NCBI RefSeq assembly: GCF_009674605.1
Contig: NZ_WKJO01000001.1
Location: 682,001-746,000 of the forward strand
Origin: Haloferax litoreum
GTDB lineage: Archaea > Halobacteriota > Halobacteria > Halobacteriales > Haloferacaceae
Direction of reading: 5' to 3'
Length of the DNA: 64,000 bases
Shown one piece after another: positions 47,725-56,322 of this stretch. A program made the position numbers and the translations under genes. Position 1 is the stretch's first letter; each line of letters opens with the position of its first letter. The notes beneath the pieces are model-generated. The model was not told the DNA's origin. It searched no databases and saw only the letters and a list, made by a program, of their open reading frames with translations.

Positions 47725-49896
47725 TTAGTCCTCGGTGGTGAACTGGCGTTCGTAGCCGAACGGTTCGTACTCGCGGCCACCGCCCTCGAAGAACTTGCCG
47801 AAGAACTCGACGTACTCGAGACGCACGGCCTGCAGACCGGCACTCGTGACACCGAGTGCGAGGACGAGTGCGTGACCGAGGACGAGGACGACGAGGCCAC
47901 CGACCAGTCCTGCTGCACCGGAGTGCATCAGGCCGGGGAACAAGATGACTGCTCCTTCGTAATGCTCGAGAGCGTACTGCGGCCCGTAGTTGAGCAGGAA
48001 GTGGAACTCGCCGTGGTGTTCGTACGCGCCGAAGAACAGCAGGTTGACTGCGAACGCCATTCCGGCCTTCGCCAGCAACACTGCGGCAAGACGAGTGTAC
48101 GACAGCACGTTCGAGAGGACGCTGATGAACTCAATGAGTTCTGCGGGCTCAGCCATCGCAAGGAGTGCGAGTCCGACGAAGAACGCTCCGAGTCCAGCCC
48201 AGCCGATGATTTCCGGGAAGCCGGTGAAGCCGAGCGGGATAACGCCCTCACTGCTGAACGTCGTGAACAGGAACTCCGGTGGGATGTCGCCGAGCGCAGG
48301 GCTGAAGATCCAGACCCACAGGCCGTTGAGCATCAGAATCCACGAACCGGCTTCGAGGACTGCTTCCTTCACACCGTGAAGGTCAGCGAGGTCAACGAAG
48401 TCGAAGATGTACCCGATGTTGAGGTGGATGATGCCAAGGATGACGCTGACGGTGAGCCAACCGAGTGCCCACTCAGCGGTCGCCGGCGACAGACCCTTCT
48501 CGATCGGCGCGTGTGTGAGATCGACCACACCGACCCAGAAGTACTCGGTGATGAGGTGCAGCCCGAAGATTTCGCCATACAGGATGCCGAAGAGCGTCGT
48601 GGACACACCGGCCGCGATGGTGACGCCACCCATGCTCTTGAGTGCGTTACTGTCGAAGTTCGTGTAGAGGAAGTACCCGATTGCGGTGTACAACAGTCCG
48701 TACCCGAAGTCACCAATCATGAACCCGAAGAACGCCGGGAACGTCAGGAACAGGATGACGGTCGGGTCGAGTTCGAAGTAGTTCGGCCGGTTGACTGCCT
48801 GAACGAGCAGTTCGAACGGCTTGACCGCCCCACTGTTGTTCTGGACCGTCGGCGGTTCGTCGTTGGCCATGGTGACCACGCCGCCGTCGGTCGCCGCGGC
48901 GGTACCGCCAGTTTCGGAGACATCTTCCGTGGCGTGGTCGTGGCCGTCGTGGGAGAACTCGGCGCGTTCGAGTTCCTCGACGTCGACGCGCTCGCCGACG
49001 ATGCTCTTCAGTTCGCTGGCGAACTCGTTGTACTGTCCGGTCGGAATCCACCCTTCGGCGACGAAGGCGTTCTCCGTCGTCGCGAACGAGAGCGGTGCTT
49101 CGGTTTTCTGGACGTCGATGGCGAGACGCTCCTCGGCCGCGAGGAGGAACTCGCCCTCTTCGACTTTCAGGTCGTGAAGCTCGGATTCGACCGTGTCGAG
49201 CTTGGACTCGATTTCGCGCTTCTGCTGTTCGAGGTCACGGACGTGGTCTTTGGGACTTCCCTCGGCGTCCGGAATTTCGAACGTCGCGAAGTCCGACCCG
49301 ACGAGTGCGTCCACCAGTGCCGTCTCCGAAGCGTCCTCGGTGGGACGGCCGAAGATGGCGTGGGTTCGCTCACCCGAGAAAATCTCGTAGGTGTCGATAG
49401 TCGGTGCGTCGACGATGGCACGCTCGACCGGTTCGAGTTTACCCTGTCCGACGACGACCTGAAGGGAGTCGTACCCCGACAGGAGTTCGAGGTCGATTCC
49501 GAGGTCGACGAAGGGTTCCATCGCCTCGATTTCGTCCCCGATGGCGTTCTGTTTGTTCTCCAGTTCGGAGCGACGGTCGTCCAGTTCGTTGACCTTCTCT
49601 CGGATCTCTTCGAGGGGTTCACCCAGCGCGTCGTCGGGGACGATGCGCTGACGGCCGGCGTCGTTCTCGTCGACACCGAGGATGCTCTTGAGCGAGCGAA
49701 TGGTGACGAGTTTGTCGGACGCACTCTCTGCGCCTTCGATTGGCGCTCCCGTCTCGAATCCGAACTCCTCCTGCCACGACCCGTCGTACTCGGTGACGTG
49801 GAGCAGTCGGAGGTCGTGGACAGCCTCGATGACCTCGGACATGACGCCCTTGGAACCGGTCACCGAGACCTTGCTCATCTGCTCAGGTCTGAGCAT
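47725..49896 (-). CDS. atpI: A-type ATP synthase subunit I (a subunit)
   Basis: This membrane stator subunit, 723 residues, forms the proton half-channels. The N-terminal half is soluble and coiled (residues 1-330), carrying a haloarchaeal acidic and Gly-rich insertion near 310-350. The C-terminal half has about seven membrane helices with GIEGLQAVRLEYVEFFGKF-like ending (TSAGLQAVRLEYVEFFGKF) containing the essential arginine. It overlaps the end of atpH; ATG 49896 is preferred over TTG 49899. Confidence 0.96.
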   Translation of the reverse strand: MLRPEQMSKVSVTGSKGVMSEVIEAVHDLRLLHVTEYDGSWQEEFGFETGAPIEGAESASDKLVTIRSLKSILGVDENDAGRQRIVPDDALGEPLEEIREKVNELDDRRSELENKQNAIGDEIEAMEPFVDLGIDLELLSGYDSLQVVVGQGKLEPVERAIVDAPTIDTYEIFSGERTHAIFGRPTEDASETALVDALVGSDFATFEIPDAEGSPKDHVRDLEQQKREIESKLDTVESELHDLKVEEGEFLLAAEERLAIDVQKTEAPLSFATTENAFVAEGWIPTGQYNEFASELKSIVGERVDVEELERAEFSHDGHDHATEDVSETGGTAAATDGGVVTMANDEPPTVQNNSGAVKPFELLVQAVNRPNYFELDPTVILFLTFPAFFGFMIGDFGYGLLYTAIGYFLYTNFDSNALKSMGGVTIAAGVSTTLFGILYGEIFGLHLITEYFWVGVVDLTHAPIEKGLSPATAEWALGWLTVSVILGIIHLNIGYIFDFVDLADLHGVKEAVLEAGSWILMLNGLWVWIFSPALGDIPPEFLFTTFSSEGVIPLGFTGFPEIIGWAGLGAFFVGLALLAMAEPAELIEFISVLSNVLSYTRLAAVLLAKAGMAFAVNLLFFGAYEHHGEFHFLLNYGPQYALEHYEGAVILFPGLMHSGAAGLVGGLVVLVLGHALVLALGVTSAGLQAVRLEYVEFFGKFFEGGGREYEPFGYERQFTTED

Positions 49897-50215
49897 CAAC
49901 CGCCTCCTCGAACTTGCCGATGGCGGATTCGACCGCCTCGTCGATGCGGTCTTCCGCCTCGGCGATCAGTTCGTCACGGGCTTCCTCGCCCTCTTCGAGG
50001 ATGCGTTCCCGTTCGGCCTCTATCTCTTTGCGTCCTTCCTGCAGACGCTCCGATTCGAGTTCGTCAGCCTCTTCTTCGGCCTCGGAGCGAATCTCGTCGG
50101 CCTCGCGGCGCGCCTCCGCGACGAGTTCCTCACGTTTGGCCTCGGCCTCTTCGACAATGTCGTCGGCCTCCTGCTCGGCCGTTTTGATTCGTTCGAGAAC
50201 CTCTTGTCTCGGCAT
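49883..50215 (-). CDS. atpH: A-type ATP synthase subunit H
   Basis: This peripheral-stalk subunit of 110 residues is nearly all Glu/Ala/Arg coiled coil (KREELVAEARREADEIRSEA) and pairs with subunit E. It is the first gene of the ATP synthase operon. ATG 50215 (MPRQEVLERI) is chosen. The C-terminus overlaps the atpI start. Confidence 0.93.
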   Translation of the reverse strand: MPRQEVLERIKTAEQEADDIVEEAEAKREELVAEARREADEIRSEAEEEADELESERLQEGRKEIEAERERILEEGEEARDELIAEAEDRIDEAVESAIGKFEEAVDAQT

Positions 50216-50243
50216 ACTCGTATCACAGGAACGTTGCACAAGC

Positions 50244-50254
50244 GCTGTATAAGG
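50244..50254 (-). promoter_or_regulatory. main promoter of the ATP synthase operon
   Basis: On the minus strand CCTTATACAG, about 30-38 nt before the atpH start, is the only clear TATA box here. Transcripts would have a leader of about 5-10 nt. Confidence 0.6.
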
Positions 50255-50372
50255 TGTTTGCGGAAAGTTGGCGAGAGGGTCTCAGTTTCGTACGTGATGA
50301 GTGTGGAGAAAACACCCAGGTCCGACGGCGAATCCGCACCGTTATCATCAGTGAGTCCTAATTCCGCCGCAA

Positions 50373-50999
50373 ATGGGAGTCCTCGAAAATAAAGCGCGGG
50401 CCCGCCTGTTCTACAAATACCTCTCGAAGGTGTACGACCAGGTCAACCCGTTCATCTGGAACGAGGAGATGCGCGACGAGGCGCTCGAACTACTCGACAT
50501 CCAACAGGACGACAGAGTCCTCGACGTTGGGTGTGGAACTGGCTTCGGGACCGAAGGTCTGCTCCAGTACACGGACGACGTTCACGGCCTCGACCAGAGT
50601 ATCCACCAGATGCAGAAGGCGTGGGAGAAGTTCGGCAAGAACGACGAAGTCCGGTTCTACCGCGGTGACGCCGAACGCCTGCCCTTTGCCGACGACTCGT
50701 TCGACGTCATCTGGTCGTCTGGGTCCATCGAGTACTGGCCGAACCCCGTCACGGCGCTAGAAGACTTCCGCCGCGTGGTCAAACCCGGTCACAAGGTGCT
50801 CGTCGTCGGCCCCGACTACCCGAAGACTGGTGTCTTCCAGAAACTCGCCGACGCAATCATGCTGTTCTACGACGAGGAGGAGGCCGACCGGATGTTCCAG
50901 GCCGCCGGATTCGTCGACATCGAACACCACATCCTCCAGCGCCAACCGGGAAGCCCCCGCGCTATCGTAACCATCGCGCGCGCACCTGCGGACGAATAA
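50373..50999 (+). CDS. SAM-dependent quinone methyltransferase (VTE3-like)
   Basis: This 208-residue class I methyltransferase has LDVGCGTGFGTEGLL as SAM site. The flanks closely resemble plant VTE3 (MPBQ/MSBQ methyltransferase): FYKYLSKVYDQVNPFIWNEE at the start, GDAERLPFADDSFD, and the telling GSIEYWPNPVTALEDFRRV. By analogy it probably methylates a prenylated quinone, here perhaps menaquinone to methylmenaquinone. It is divergent from the ATP synthase operon, consistent with a respiratory role. Confidence 0.8.
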   Translation: MGVLENKARARLFYKYLSKVYDQVNPFIWNEEMRDEALELLDIQQDDRVLDVGCGTGFGTEGLLQYTDDVHGLDQSIHQMQKAWEKFGKNDEVRFYRGDAERLPFADDSFDVIWSSGSIEYWPNPVTALEDFRRVVKPGHKVLVVGPDYPKTGVFQKLADAIMLFYDEEEADRMFQAAGFVDIEHHILQRQPGSPRAIVTIARAPADE

Positions 51000-51048
51000 T
51001 CCAATCGGGCCACTCACTGTTCTCCAAGCCTCGGACCACTCACTGTTC

Positions 51049-51531
51049 TCACGACGCCATCGTTCGGCCGACGGCGACCGGCGTGTCGTCGTCGTAGACG
51101 CGGACGACGACTCGCACACCCGGCGAGAGAGCAGGTTCGTTCGTGCCCGCGAGTTCGAGACTCGCCTCCTCGCCGACTGTCCACCGGGGGTCCGACGCGA
51201 CGTTGAACGGCCCGGTTGGTCCCGGTCGAAACCCGCGTGCCGAGAAGAACGGAATCGGAGGTTGATACGCCAGTGGGTCTCCATCGACCGTGATTCGGAG
51301 TCGAAGTGACCGAACGTCGAGCGGCGCGCCCCCTTCGTGTATCAGTGTAACAGTCTCGTCCGCGACGGAGACAGACAGGACCGTCGGCCGAATCGGGTCT
51401 TGGGTGGAGTCGGCAGTGTCGAGGGCGGCGGCACCGACGACGCCCGCGAGGACGACGAGCAACCCGACGAAGAGAACGCTTCCGACGAGACCTGTGGACC
51501 CGCGCGTGGCGTGGTGAAACTGGCGAGGCAT
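51049..51531 (-). CDS. archaeal type IV pilin-like protein
   Basis: This 160-residue protein has a short N-terminal leader (ATRGSTGLVGSVLFVGLLVVLAG without the classic acidic site) and one hydrophobic helix at residues 12-38. An extracellular beta domain follows (VSVADETVTLIHEGGAPLDV). That layout is the archaellin/pilin N-terminal family (DUF1628). It probably assembles into, or sits near, a pilus. It is adjacent to other exported proteins on the minus strand. Confidence 0.78.
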   Translation of the reverse strand: MPRQFHHATRGSTGLVGSVLFVGLLVVLAGVVGAAALDTADSTQDPIRPTVLSVSVADETVTLIHEGGAPLDVRSLRLRITVDGDPLAYQPPIPFFSARGFRPGPTGPFNVASDPRWTVGEEASLELAGTNEPALSPGVRVVVRVYDDDTPVAVGRTMAS

Positions 51532-51598
51532 CGAGGTGAGGTGGCCCCGTCATCAGATAAGAAGGTTCGGCGAACGCTGGTCGAGAGGCGGTGTGGGC

Positions 51599-52954
51599 TT
51601 ACGCTGTCGATGCTGTCAGCGGCGACGTTGCCGATGCCGTCGTTGGCGACGCTGTCGGTTGTACGTCAGTCGTGGTGTTCGTCGACCCGGTCGAGTTCGT
51701 CGCTAACTCGGGAATCGGCGTCGGCGAGACGGTGAGGACGACAGCGGCGTTCCCTCTGATGACCGTGATAGTGTACGGACTCGACGGCGAGACGGTCCAA
51801 ATCGTCCCATCGGGTCCGGTCCGACCGAGAAGCGTACTCTCTCGACTCGCCTCGACACCGATAGTGACGTTCGCGTTTATCGGGTCGCCAGTCGCCGACT
51901 CGTTCAGTTGGATTCGAAGCGGGCCACCGGGATACGTCCGGTAGACGGTGAGGTTGATGCCGTCTTTGATTTCGCTCTCCGGGGCGCCGCGCGACAGGGC
52001 GTCGAGCGGGCGCGTTTGTGACTCTTTGAAGACGTTCTTACTCCCGCTGTCGACGTACGCGTACAACTGGCCTCTGTCGTGCGTGATACGGACGAGGTAA
52101 CTGTTCCCCGCGCCGACTACGTCTGCACCGTTCTGCGTCGCACGACTCTCCCAGACTTCGGGATAGTTCGCGGAGACGGTTTCGAGTGCCTCGGTGGGTG
52201 AGACGCCACTTTCGTCTCTGTCGCGCAGGTCACCGCGGTAGGCTTCCCGGACGTAGGTGTCGTCCGTGATGGTACTGAGAACGGCACCGGACTGACTCGT
52301 GCGGACGGAGAACCGCGTCGGGTCTGCCTTTCCGGTGAGCACCTCTGCGGCGTGAGCGCGGACCGGGCCAGTGAAGGTATCGAGTTCGCGTTCGAGTGCC
52401 GCTAACCGCCCAGAGTCGACAGAGAAGTCGGGCGTCTCGGCGGCGAGTTCTCGCAACGCGATGCGTCGCTCGTTGAGGTCACGCGCTTCGGCGTCGATGC
52501 GGGCGAACTCGACGAGCAGTTCGCGCGCCGTCAGTTCGTCGGCGTTGTACTGGGTGATAGCGGACTGCTGGTCGCTCTGAAGCGCGATTGCGCGTTGTTC
52601 GACGCGGTTCAGTTCGCCGAGAATCAGTTGACTGCGGAGACTCACGTCGTCGCCCACAGACTCGATTCGGTTGATGGACGCGCGCGTCTGAATCTGGCCA
52701 CCGGTCCTGAGGGCGGCGAAGTCGAGCGACGGACCGAGGTCGACATACTCTGTTTCGACGGTCGAACGGACCAGCGACGTCTCTTCGATGTCGAGGACGC
52801 GGATGGTCTCGTTTGCTGGGGGTTGGACCTGAGCGGTGGTCGTGCCATCGATGGCCGTCGCTTGGCCTGCGACGCCACCGGGATTCGCCGCGGCGAGAAC
52901 CGGTGAAGCCACCAGGAGTATGACGACGAAGAGCGGGAGGGCCTTCATCGCCAT
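51599..52954 (-). CDS. secreted protein with Thr/Ser-rich C-terminus
   Basis: This 451-residue protein begins with a signal peptide (MKALPLFVVILLVASPVLAAANPG). A long central helical region (about 95-215) is rich in Arg/Glu/Ala. It is followed by beta-rich segments (NLTVYRTYPGGPLRIQLNE) and a Thr/Ser-rich tail suited to glycosylation (residues 410-451). I recall a haloarchaeal family of such proteins but cannot name it safely. No catalytic motif is visible. Internal ATG at residue 3 is an alternative start. Confidence 0.7.
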   Translation of the reverse strand: MAMKALPLFVVILLVASPVLAAANPGGVAGQATAIDGTTTAQVQPPANETIRVLDIEETSLVRSTVETEYVDLGPSLDFAALRTGGQIQTRASINRIESVGDDVSLRSQLILGELNRVEQRAIALQSDQQSAITQYNADELTARELLVEFARIDAEARDLNERRIALRELAAETPDFSVDSGRLAALERELDTFTGPVRAHAAEVLTGKADPTRFSVRTSQSGAVLSTITDDTYVREAYRGDLRDRDESGVSPTEALETVSANYPEVWESRATQNGADVVGAGNSYLVRITHDRGQLYAYVDSGSKNVFKESQTRPLDALSRGAPESEIKDGINLTVYRTYPGGPLRIQLNESATGDPINANVTIGVEASRESTLLGRTGPDGTIWTVSPSSPYTITVIRGNAAVVLTVSPTPIPELATNSTGSTNTTTDVQPTASPTTASATSPLTASTA

Positions 52955-53077
52955 ATCGGTACACGATGCCGGTACTAAAATGGCCCTCTTGTGAGCGAGT
53001 CTGTCGATCGAAACGACCCGCCGAGGGGGGTGAGTCGATGGAAAGCGTTTTCATCGCCCGACGAAACGGATTCACGT

Positions 53078-54220
53078 ATGCGGAGCGTCGCCCTCATCGT
53101 TGCTCTCCTCACCGTCGCCGCTGGTATCGCGGCACCGGTTGCGGCGGGAGGCCCGTCCGTAGCCGGCACCTCCGGTTCCGAGACGGTGACGGCCCTCGAC
53201 GACACGACGGTCGTCGCCCAACAGTCGACGCTCGAACGGTCACCGCAGACGGACATTTTCATCGAACTCCACGGCGACCAATCGGCATCGTGGCGCGTCG
53301 AGATGCGCTACGAACTCGAAAGCGAAAACGAGACGGCGGCGTTCGAAGAGTTCGCACAGGAGTACGAGGCTGGAAGCGCGGACGTCGGCCTCGACGCGGC
53401 CCTCTTCGAGCGAGTCAGCGACACAGCAGAGTCGCAAACCGGACGTACGATGGCTATCGAGAACGCGACGACGAGAGCGTACATCGAGAACCAGACGGGC
53501 GTCGTCGCACTCACGTTCACGTGGACGAACTTCCTCGAACGAACGGACAACGGCGTCCGACTCGGTGACGCATTCGCTGCCGGAGGGGGCCAAACGTGGC
53601 TCACCTCACTCGGCGAGAATCAGAACCTCACCATCCAGACGCCACCGGGATACGCGGTCAGCAGTACGAACCTCCCACTCGAAGACAACGCCATCGTCAT
53701 CGAGGGGCCGCGAACGTTCGAATCGACCGACGAGTTAACCGTGAGTTACGTCTCCACGGGTGGACCGTCGGCCGGTATTCCCTGGGGTGTCCTCGTCGGC
53801 CTCGCCGTCGTCGTCACCCTCTCGGGCGCGGCAGTCGTGTACGTCCGTCGGCAGTCGAAAGACGGAATCGAGTCAGCGCCGGCCAGTGACAATGCCACGT
53901 CGAGCGACGAACTCTCATCCGAACCAGAGCCAGCAGCAGCGTCGGACCCAGAGCCGACTGAAGAGCCAATCGGCCCCATCGAATCGTCGGAAGCGGGCGT
54001 CGACTTGGACCTCCTGTCCGACGAAGAGCGCGTCGAACTGCTCTTAGAACAGAACGGCGGCCGGATGAAGCAGGCCAACATCGTCAAGGAGACTGGCTGG
54101 TCCGATGCCAAAGTCTCGCAACTGCTCTCGTCGATGGCCGACGAGAACCGCGTGGAAAAGCTCCGTCTCGGGCGCGAGAACCTCATCTCGCTCCCGGACG
54201 AAGTCGAAGACGACACGTAA
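53078..54220 (+). CDS. membrane-anchored winged-helix regulator
   Basis: This 380-residue protein has a signal peptide (residues 1-23), an extracellular beta domain with four or more N-glycosylation-type Asn sites (residues 24-230), and one membrane helix (about 232-254). An acidic, Pro-rich linker and a cytosolic winged helix follow (RMKQANIVKETGWSDAKVSQLL, in parts). This is a one-component sensor: an outside domain directly tied to a DNA-binding domain. It is divergent from the secreted-protein gene. ATG 53078 with the upstream GCGTTTTCATCG element looks leaderless. Confidence 0.82.
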   Translation: MRSVALIVALLTVAAGIAAPVAAGGPSVAGTSGSETVTALDDTTVVAQQSTLERSPQTDIFIELHGDQSASWRVEMRYELESENETAAFEEFAQEYEAGSADVGLDAALFERVSDTAESQTGRTMAIENATTRAYIENQTGVVALTFTWTNFLERTDNGVRLGDAFAAGGGQTWLTSLGENQNLTIQTPPGYAVSSTNLPLEDNAIVIEGPRTFESTDELTVSYVSTGGPSAGIPWGVLVGLAVVVTLSGAAVVYVRRQSKDGIESAPASDNATSSDELSSEPEPAAASDPEPTEEPIGPIESSEAGVDLDLLSDEERVELLLEQNGGRMKQANIVKETGWSDAKVSQLLSSMADENRVEKLRLGRENLISLPDEVEDDT

Positions 54221-54289
54221 TCGATTGACGACGCCGCCGTTGGCCGCGGTGCGAAAACGTTTATTCGCCCCCGTCGGTAGTGAACGTTG

Positions 54290-55084
54290 ATGAAAGTTCT
54301 CGTAACTGTCAAAGAGGTAGCCGAGGTGGAGGAGGACTTCCAACTCGATGGCCTCCACGTCGCAGAACAATATCTCGAGTACGACCTCAACGAGTGGGAC
54401 GAGTACGCGGTCGAAGAGGCCGTCCAAATCGCCGAGGAGAACGACGACGTCGAAGTCGTCAGCGTGACCATCGGCCCCGAGCGCTCTGAAGAGACCATCC
54501 GCATGGCACTCGCCAAAGGTGTCGACCGTGCCATCCGCGTGTGGGACGACGCACTCGACGACGTCGACCTGCTCGACGTCGGCGCGAAGGCGCGACTGCT
54601 CTCGGCCGTCGTCGAAGAAGAAGACCCTGACCTCGTCCTCACGGGTGTGCAGGCGAACGACGACAGTTTCGGCGCGACCGGTGTCTCGCTCGCGTCTGCA
54701 ATCGACTTCGAGTGGGCAGCAGTCGTCAACGCCCTCGACCTCGACGTCGATGGCGGCGTCGCGAACGTCCGCCGCGAACTCGAAGGCGGCGTCGAAGAAC
54801 TGACCGAGGTCGACCTCCCAGCCGTCCTCACCATCCAGACAGGTATCAACGAACCCCGCTACGCGAGTCTGCGCGGGATTCGGCAGGCCCAGTCGAAGGA
54901 AATCAAGCCGATGGCGCTGTCGGACCTCGGTCTCGACGACGCTGTCGTCGAGTCGGACCTCGTCCTGACCGACGTGTACGAACCGGAGACGGAATCCGAC
55001 GCCGTCTACTTCGAGGGTGACGCCGGGGAGCAAGCCGCCGAACTTGCGACTGTCCTCCGCGAGAAGGGGGTGGGTGCCCAATGA
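54290..55084 (+). CDS. etfB: electron transfer flavoprotein beta subunit
   Basis: This subunit works with EtfA to carry electrons from acyl-CoA dehydrogenases to the quinone pool. The 264-residue FixA-type protein has KVLVTVKEVAEVEEDF at its start, GPERSEETIRMALAKGVDRAI as AMP-binding core and ANDDSFGATG. ATG 54290 is preferred over TTG 54287. ACGTTTATTCGC about 30 nt upstream is the TATA element. It overlaps etfA by 4 nt. Confidence 0.94.
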   Translation: MKVLVTVKEVAEVEEDFQLDGLHVAEQYLEYDLNEWDEYAVEEAVQIAEENDDVEVVSVTIGPERSEETIRMALAKGVDRAIRVWDDALDDVDLLDVGAKARLLSAVVEEEDPDLVLTGVQANDDSFGATGVSLASAIDFEWAAVVNALDLDVDGGVANVRRELEGGVEELTEVDLPAVLTIQTGINEPRYASLRGIRQAQSKEIKPMALSDLGLDDAVVESDLVLTDVYEPETESDAVYFEGDAGEQAAELATVLREKGVGAQ

Positions 55085-56034
55085 GCGACGTTCTCGCAAT
55101 CACCGAGCACCGCCGCGGCGAACTCCGCGACGTGTCGTTCGAACTCGTCACCGCCGGCAGCGACCTCGTCGGTGAGACTGGCGGCGACCTGCACCTCGCA
55201 GTCATCGGCGGCGACGTCGACGCCTTCGCCGACGAACTCGCACTCGACGGCGTGGACACCATCCACACCGTGCCGGAAGGCGACGAGTTCAATCACGACG
55301 TGTACGTGCAGGCCATCGCGGCCCTCTACGAGGAACTCGACCCCACGTACGTCCTCATGGGCAACACGGTCAACGGCCTCGACTACGCGCCGGCCGTCGC
55401 CGAGCAACTCGACATTCCGCTCGTGACCGACGCAATCGGCCTCCAGAACGACGGGAACCTCGTCGTCACCCGCGAGATGTACGCCTCGAAGGTCGAATCC
55501 ACCGTCGAAGTCGACGCCGACCACGCCGCGGTCACCATCCGCTCCGCCGAGTGGGAACCGACCGAGGCGGCCGGTGAACCCGCCGTCGAAGCGTTCGACT
55601 TCGAACTGGACGAGTCTCGCGTACGCTCGCGCGTGACTGGATTCGAAGAAGTCGGCGGCGGCGACGTGGACATCTCCGACGCGGACGTGCTCGTCTCCGT
55701 CGGCCGCGGTATCGAAGAAGAAGAGAACCTCGAACTCGTCCAGAACCTCGCCGACGCACTCGGTGCGACGCTCTCGTCGTCGCGCCCCATCGTCGACAAC
55801 GGGTGGCTTCCGAAAGACCGGCAAGTCGGCCAGTCCGGGAAAGTCGTCACGCCGAAGGTCTACCTCGCCATCGGTATCTCCGGGGCAGTCCAGCACGTCG
55901 CCGGAATGAAAGGCGCAGAGACCATCATCGCGGTCAACACCGACCCCGACGCGCCTATCTTCGACATCGCCGATTACGGTATCGTCGGCGACCTCTTCGA
56001 CGTGGTTCCGGAACTCATCGAACAGTTCGAGTAG
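55081..56034 (+). CDS. etfA: electron transfer flavoprotein alpha subunit
   Basis: This subunit holds the FAD. The 317-residue FixB-type protein has the typical alpha subunit domain at the N-terminus, then the FAD domain with VSVGRGIEEEENLEL, GASLSSSRPIVDNGWLP-like (GATLSSSRPIVDNGWLPKDR) and ISGAVQHVAGMKGAETI near the end. The last 34 bp and stop plus 9 nt are repeated 104 nt downstream. It forms one operon with etfB. Confidence 0.95.
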   Translation: MSDVLAITEHRRGELRDVSFELVTAGSDLVGETGGDLHLAVIGGDVDAFADELALDGVDTIHTVPEGDEFNHDVYVQAIAALYEELDPTYVLMGNTVNGLDYAPAVAEQLDIPLVTDAIGLQNDGNLVVTREMYASKVESTVEVDADHAAVTIRSAEWEPTEAAGEPAVEAFDFELDESRVRSRVTGFEEVGGGDVDISDADVLVSVGRGIEEEENLELVQNLADALGATLSSSRPIVDNGWLPKDRQVGQSGKVVTPKVYLAIGISGAVQHVAGMKGAETIIAVNTDPDAPIFDIADYGIVGDLFDVVPELIEQFE

Positions 56035-56146
56035 ACGACTACGTCTTTTTGGTCCAGATTTTTGCGGTCGCGAACTCGTGAGCGACCGGAAAAAGGTGGT
56101 CGCACGTGGTTCCGGAACGCATCGAACAGTTCGAGTAGACGACTAC
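56000..56146 (+). repeat. duplicated 3' end of etfA
   Basis: A 43-bp segment covering the last codons and stop of etfA (56000-56042) is repeated at 56104-56146 with a single mismatch (T to G at 56015). The spacer holds T5 and T6 runs and a 7-bp hairpin CGGTCGC/GCGACCG (56065-56088). It could be a tandem duplication or slipped-strand scar. The second copy is noncoding in its present frame. Confidence 0.8.
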
Positions 56147-56322
56147 TGCGTCCGTGTCTCACTTTTTCAGTTTCGGCACCCCGAGCGGTGGCCGCGCGAC
56201 GACACCGTCGGACCGAAATCTCGTTGCCAGTCGACGGTCAGAAACCGCCACGCGCTCCGTCCCTGTCGCTCGGTTTCGTCAAATCCGGTACGTACTTCCC
56301 TACCCAACCCTACGAACCGACA

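Noticed and set aside
47677-50187. An 836-codon open frame on the plus strand over the atpI and atpH genes
   Set aside because: It is the complement of clear ATP synthase genes. The frame stays open because of strong GC3 bias; its composition is very Glu/Asp/Arg repetitive and matches no family.
56062-56322. N-terminal extension of the prenyl synthase to 56062
   Set aside because: The extension is Arg/Ser-rich, overlaps the etfA-tail duplicate and has no acidic haloarchaeal signature; the family starts near MEYLERRV.
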